From Eubacterium sp. (GTDB lineage: Bacteria; Bacillota; Clostridia; Oscillospirales; Acutalibacteraceae): a DNA stretch of 64,000 nt. A model generated the notes under the pieces. It was not told the DNA's origin, ran no database searches, and saw only the letters and a list, made by a program, of their open reading frames with translations. The stretch lies in assembly GCA_017886765.1 (NCBI GenBank), contig JAGHJI010000057.1, positions 18,884-82,883 of the forward strand. Direction: 5' to 3'. Shown here in pieces: positions 60,780 through 64,000 of the stretch; the first letter of the stretch is position 1, and each line of letters starts with the position of its first letter. The position numbers and the translations under genes were made by a program.

Positions 60780-60808
60780 AAACAGGCTGTGAAAATCACA
60801 GCCTGTTT
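60780..60808. terminator. Terminator of alr (leftward)
   Basis: AAACAGGCTGTGA (60780-60792), AAA, TCACAGCCTGTTT (60796-60808), perfect 13-bp arms. It shares its 19-bp core with the hairpin at 56614-56638. Confidence 0.85.
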
Positions 60809-60810
60809 TA

Positions 60811-61884
60811 TTATCTGTATATTCTCGGTATTCTCGGATTGACCATCAGCGGTGAAATATCAACGCTTGCCGTATCACCAACCTTGACATCGCTGTCCGT
60901 TATATCCACGGCGGTATGTGACAGTCCGATTTCACCTATGACGCTGTACATTCTGCCGTTAATTCTGACATACATTTGCTGTTGTTTCAGAAATTTTTTT
61001 AACTGTGAAAGAACAGAATGAAAATCAGCGATTTCCTTTTCCTTTGACAGACCGAATCCGTCGTAATGTCCTATGGGTACAATGGCGATCTTTGTTTCTC
61101 TTTTTGTTTTATAAAGTCCGTTGTAGCCTACGGAATAACCCTTGGGTACGGTCTTGACTTCAATAACTTCAGCCTCAAGACTGCCCAGCCTGTTCAGCGG
61201 GCTTTTATTTTTTGTTATGACTCTGCCGGTGAAAGCTGAGCCGATTCTCACGCAGTCAAGGTTGACTCCCTCAACATTCAGCAGTGCGGGGGAGTTGCTT
61301 GCGTGCAGGATACCCACATTTTTTCCAGCTTTTTGGATCTGCGCCATAGTATCCTGGAAAAGAGCAAGCTGCGCTTTCGTAAGCTCGGTGTTCGTGAACG
61401 CTGAGGAAAAATGCGTGTACGCGCCGGTAAATTCAAGGTTTTCAAAATCATAGCATCTTATGGCGTCGTCTACCTGATTGGGCATAAATCCGTAGCGTCC
61501 CAGACCTGTGTCTATTTTAAGATAACACTTGGTTTTTACGCCGAGCCGTTGTGAAACATTGTCCATAATCAAAGCGGCTTTCAGGGAACCGATGGTGGCT
61601 ATGCAATGATTTTTCGCGATGCTTTCCGCTTCCGCCTCAATACATGTGGAACGCATAACGAGTATATCCTCATCGGTAAGTATCTCTTTAAGCAGGGGTA
61701 TATCATCCACCTCGGTGACCGCAAAGGTTTTGATACCGTTATCTCTGAGGATTTCCGTGAATTCCCTTATGCCGAAGCCGTAGCCGTTTCCTTTTACAAC
61801 GCCGATAACCGGAACGCCCGCCTTCTTTTTGATGATTTCGATATTCTCTTCCAGTTTCTTTTTGTCAATTACGTATCTGCTCAT
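60811..61884 (-). CDS. alr: Alanine racemase
   Basis: 357 residues, fold-type III PLP enzyme. The PLP lysine is in VIGVVKGNGYGFG near the N terminus. The second catalytic tyrosine lies in SVGYNGLYKTKRE, and IAIVPIGHYDGFG replaces the usual PIGYADG. It converts L- to D-alanine for peptidoglycan. The deviations from the textbook motifs (GNGYG, GHYDG) leave a slight chance of another amino-acid racemase. The ATG overlaps the upstream FemAB-like gene by four bases, so both cell-wall genes are co-transcribed. Confidence 0.88.
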   Translation of the reverse strand: MSRYVIDKKKLEENIEIIKKKAGVPVIGVVKGNGYGFGIREFTEILRDNGIKTFAVTEVDDIPLLKEILTDEDILVMRSTCIEAEAESIAKNHCIATIGSLKAALIMDNVSQRLGVKTKCYLKIDTGLGRYGFMPNQVDDAIRCYDFENLEFTGAYTHFSSAFTNTELTKAQLALFQDTMAQIQKAGKNVGILHASNSPALLNVEGVNLDCVRIGSAFTGRVITKNKSPLNRLGSLEAEVIEVKTVPKGYSVGYNGLYKTKRETKIAIVPIGHYDGFGLSKEKEIADFHSVLSQLKKFLKQQQMYVRINGRMYSVIGEIGLSHTAVDITDSDVKVGDTASVDISPLMVNPRIPRIYR

Positions 61885-62921
61885 GATCTTACCTTTTCAA
61901 GTATTTTGGCGGCGACGTTATAAAGTTTATACACCGGCCTGTTGATAACATAATCAAACTCGCCCACAAATTCTTTCATATATCCACCGAAGCCGTGTTT
62001 GAATCTCCATAATCCGTAGTGGGGATTGTCCGGGTTCTGGCAATCGCCTGAAATACCGCCGAAATCATATACCTTACAGCCGCATTCCATGCCCCACTTC
62101 ATCATTTCCCACTGCAGTGCGTAGTTGGGGTAAACATTTCTGTGGGCGTTCGATGAAGCGCCGTACTGGTATTTCATAACATTCTGACCCCATTTTATGG
62201 CTATGGTACCGGCTATGGCCTGTCCGTTATAATACGCCATATAGAGCCTTGCGTCGTCGGTCATACAGTCCAGTATTTTTTCAAAATATGCTTTCGGTCT
62301 GGTGGAAAAGCCGTCGCGTTCACCGGTTTCACCCATGATTCTGACGAAATCGTCCAGCGCTTCTTTACCGCATATTTTTACCTCAACTCCCTTTTTCGGA
62401 GCCTTTCTGATTCTGTTCCTATAATCGGACTTGAAGGTGAGCATCAGCTCGTCCTCGTTCATTCCGTTATAGTCGAAACAGTATACGAACCGGGGCTGAA
62501 CATTTTCAAAATCCATACACCCCGGATTCAGTTCAATAAATTCCTTGTCCAATACATGCTTTTTAAACGCTTTATTCTCAATAACAATCTCAGGGTCGAT
62601 CTTCAGGCAGTATGCCTTGTATTCCTTTCCGATTTCCAGCAGACCCTCAAACAGTTTGTCAAAGGTATCAAAATCATTTTCATCGCACACAAAGCCCCTG
62701 CAGCAGTACATAAGGGAATTTTTTATTATAGGTATCGAGCGAATCAGGACCGAGGCGGAGCCCTTTATTTTGCCGCTGTCATCCTTAAGCATAATCGCCT
62801 CAAACTTCCAGGCGTCCTTTACCTTAGCCCATTTTGAGGAATGCTGAAACAGTCCCTTGGGATGATTTTTTATGAAATTTTCATATTCATCAAGATTGTC
62901 TTGGTTAACTCTGACTATCAT
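61881..62921 (-). CDS. FemAB-family peptidoglycan bridge aminoacyltransferase-like protein
   Basis: 346 residues with the two-GNAT-domain FemX/FemAB fold. Segments HPKGLFQHSSKWAKVK, YRNRIRKAPKKGVEV, the GIAIKWG-like AIKWGQNVMKYQYGA, and KVYDFGGISGD near the C terminus are typical. Such enzymes add amino acids from aminoacyl-tRNA to lipid II peptide side chains. The coiled-coil arm of staphylococcal FemA is absent, as in FemX-like proteins. ATG preceded by TGGAG. Paired with alr. Confidence 0.85.
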   Translation of the reverse strand: MIVRVNQDNLDEYENFIKNHPKGLFQHSSKWAKVKDAWKFEAIMLKDDSGKIKGSASVLIRSIPIIKNSLMYCCRGFVCDENDFDTFDKLFEGLLEIGKEYKAYCLKIDPEIVIENKAFKKHVLDKEFIELNPGCMDFENVQPRFVYCFDYNGMNEDELMLTFKSDYRNRIRKAPKKGVEVKICGKEALDDFVRIMGETGERDGFSTRPKAYFEKILDCMTDDARLYMAYYNGQAIAGTIAIKWGQNVMKYQYGASSNAHRNVYPNYALQWEMMKWGMECGCKVYDFGGISGDCQNPDNPHYGLWRFKHGFGGYMKEFVGEFDYVINRPVYKLYNVAAKILEKVRS

Positions 62922-63022
62922 TCATTTGACTCCATAACATTATTTTTGCTTTATTACTGCCAAGTAATACAAAATAGTTTATAACAGAAACATTATAACA
63001 AATCTGTAAGGGATTGTCTATA

Positions 63023-63051
63023 TTGACTTTTATTGCCTTTACCGATATAAT
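63023..63051 (+). promoter_or_regulatory. Promoter of the GH2 gene
   Basis: TTGACT (63023-63028), 17-bp spacer, perfect TATAAT (63046-63051), 37 bp before the ATG. Confidence 0.82.
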
Positions 63052-63088
63052 TAAATTTAAAGTATAAATATTTATAAGGGGTATATTT

Positions 63089-64000
63089 ATGGCTAAATTC
63101 AGATGGGAAGATCCGTCAATTATTAAAATTAATAAAGAGGACGGACACGCATTGACACTGCCTTTTGACGATGAAGAGTCGGCGCTCTCCGGGGAGGAAA
63201 GCAAGTACAAGCAGTCTCTGAACGGAATGTGGCAGTTTTTCTGGCAGAGAGGACTTAAAAATCAGCCTGAGGGTTTTGAACTTGCTGATTTTGACGCAAG
63301 CTCCTGGGATGAGATCCGCGTACCGTCGGTGTGGCAGACGGAGGGGTATTCCATTCCGTATTATTATGCTTCCACTTTTCCGAAGGCTTTCAGCAGAAGC
63401 AGGGCCAAAATTCCTTCAATAGACCATAATATGCAGGAAATCGGCTTTTACAGAAAGACCTTTGACTTGGATGAAAATTTTGAAGGCAGGGAAATCTTCC
63501 TGCATTTCGGAGCCGCAAAGGCTGCCCTGGAGGTCTATGTCAACGGCGAGTTTGTAGGCTACTCACAGGGCTCCATGCTGCCCCATGAGTTCAATGTCAC
63601 CAAGATGCTGAAAAAAGGCGAGAATCTCATCTGCGCCAAGGTTTACAGATACAGCGACGGTTCGTATCTGGAAGATCAGGATATGTGGTGGCTCTGCGGT
63701 ATTTACCGCGAGGTTTATCTCTACGCAGAGTCCAAGCTGTGTCTGCGGGATTTCTATTTCAAAACGGATTTTGATGTTGACTATAAGGATTCGGACGTAA
63801 GTCTGGATATTTTCCTTGAAAATTATGACAATATTAAAAGCGGATGCAAAGTCGAAGCCAAGCTGGTTTCTGAAACGGGCAAAGAAATACCCGTGGGAGA
63901 AAAGGAAATTGACCTTTCCGGCGGTAAGGAAAAGATCCATTTTGAAACGAAAGTGAAGTCGCCGAAGAAATGGTCCGCCGAAACGCCCAATCTTTACACC
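63089..64000 (+). CDS. Beta-galactosidase-like glycoside hydrolase family 2, N-terminal part
   Basis: Partial gene, open at the right edge; 304 codons are visible. It starts MAKFRWEDPSIIKINKEDGH after AAGGGG. Order seen: short leader, jelly-roll sugar-binding domain of LacZ type (LNGMWQFFWQ; VPSVWQTEGYSIPYYY; GFYRKTFDL; VYVNGEFVGYSQGS; EDQDMWWLCGIYREVYLYA), then the start of the Ig-like domain. There is no signal peptide, so it acts in the cytoplasm on imported beta-galactosides. The catalytic TIM barrel lies outside the window, so substrate is a family inference. Confidence 0.9.
   Translation, partial: MAKFRWEDPSIIKINKEDGHALTLPFDDEESALSGEESKYKQSLNGMWQFFWQRGLKNQPEGFELADFDASSWDEIRVPSVWQTEGYSIPYYYASTFPKAFSRSRAKIPSIDHNMQEIGFYRKTFDLDENFEGREIFLHFGAAKAALEVYVNGEFVGYSQGSMLPHEFNVTKMLKKGENLICAKVYRYSDGSYLEDQDMWWLCGIYREVYLYAESKLCLRDFYFKTDFDVDYKDSDVSLDIFLENYDNIKSGCKVEAKLVSETGKEIPVGEKEIDLSGGKEKIHFETKVKSPKKWSAETPNLYT

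Noticed and set aside
1..64000. CRISPR array, prophage, insertion sequence or integrase
   Set aside because: No regularly spaced direct repeats, no cas, phage structural, transposase or integrase genes were seen; the inserted module at 23.4-25.5 kb carries no mobility gene.

Overview
The window is a chromosomal stretch of an anaerobic, endospore-forming, low-to-mid-GC Gram-positive bacterium of class Clostridia, most likely Oscillospirales (Ruminococcus-like, gut type). The evidence is a PolC-type replicative polymerase, sporulation genes (spoVB, yabP, yabQ, spoVFA, spoVFB), the MEP isoprenoid genes in the clostridial order dxr-rseP-ispG-polC, Thr/Ser-rich secreted proteins, rubredoxin, formate-THF ligase and glycoside hydrolases of families GH38 and GH2. 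Genes are dense and mostly rightward, often with 1-8 bp overlaps. Vegetative promoters with 17-bp spacers and rho-independent terminators are easy to see.

Layout. 1-6.6 kb: end of dxr, rseP, ispG, and a polC that lacks the usual proofreading exonuclease insert. 6.7-12.8 kb: histidine operon with a HisZ-HisG fusion, hisD, hisB, hisA, hisI and hisE. It is interrupted by a secreted metallo-beta-lactamase-fold protein and a DUF3006 protein, lacks hisC, hisH and hisF, and starts with a promoter whose -10 box lies inside a perfect palindrome. 12.8-19.6 kb: recJ, the (p)ppGpp synthetase/hydrolase, dtd, an MBL hydrolase and hemZ. 19.6-26.8 kb: a coiled-coil protein, then the conserved spoVB-mazG-hup-rqcP-(...)-yabP-yabQ-divIC cluster. 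Between rqcP and yabP sits a 2.3-kb accessory block: an XRE regulator, a divergent secreted Ser/Gly-rich protein, a symmetric shared operator, and a 3' non-coding region with a duplicated RNA-like structure.

26.8-34.2 kb: fumarase alpha without its beta partner, a THUMP methyltransferase, a phosphohexomutase, a NifU-like protein, a GH38 alpha-mannosidase, a small membrane protein and rubredoxin. 34.3-36.6 kb: a GntR/YtrA-type regulator with an ABC exporter and a membrane protein. 36.7-39.6 kb: CCA-adding enzyme, a hairpin-rich intergenic region and rodA. 39.7-48.5 kb: fhs, tsaE, tsaB, rpiB, surface hydrolases, a lipoprotein, a membrane protein and murC. 48.5-54.7 kb: dipicolinate synthase spoVFAB behind a sigma-K-like promoter, potABCD and a HAD phosphatase. 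54.7-64 kb: tRNA-Leu(GAG), a sodium/solute symporter, a PAP2 phosphatase, cysK, a FliB-like protein, a ZIP metal transporter with an operator-like palindrome, a second hairpin-rich intergenic region, alr, a FemAB-type ligase, and the start of a GH2 beta-galactosidase.

The strongest second-look items are the exonuclease-less PolC, the duplicated stem-loop unit with compensatory base changes at 25.2-25.4 kb, the symmetric operator of the inserted XRE/secreted-protein module, and the palindrome on the his promoter. All functional calls are from reading motifs in the sequence; no database search was run.
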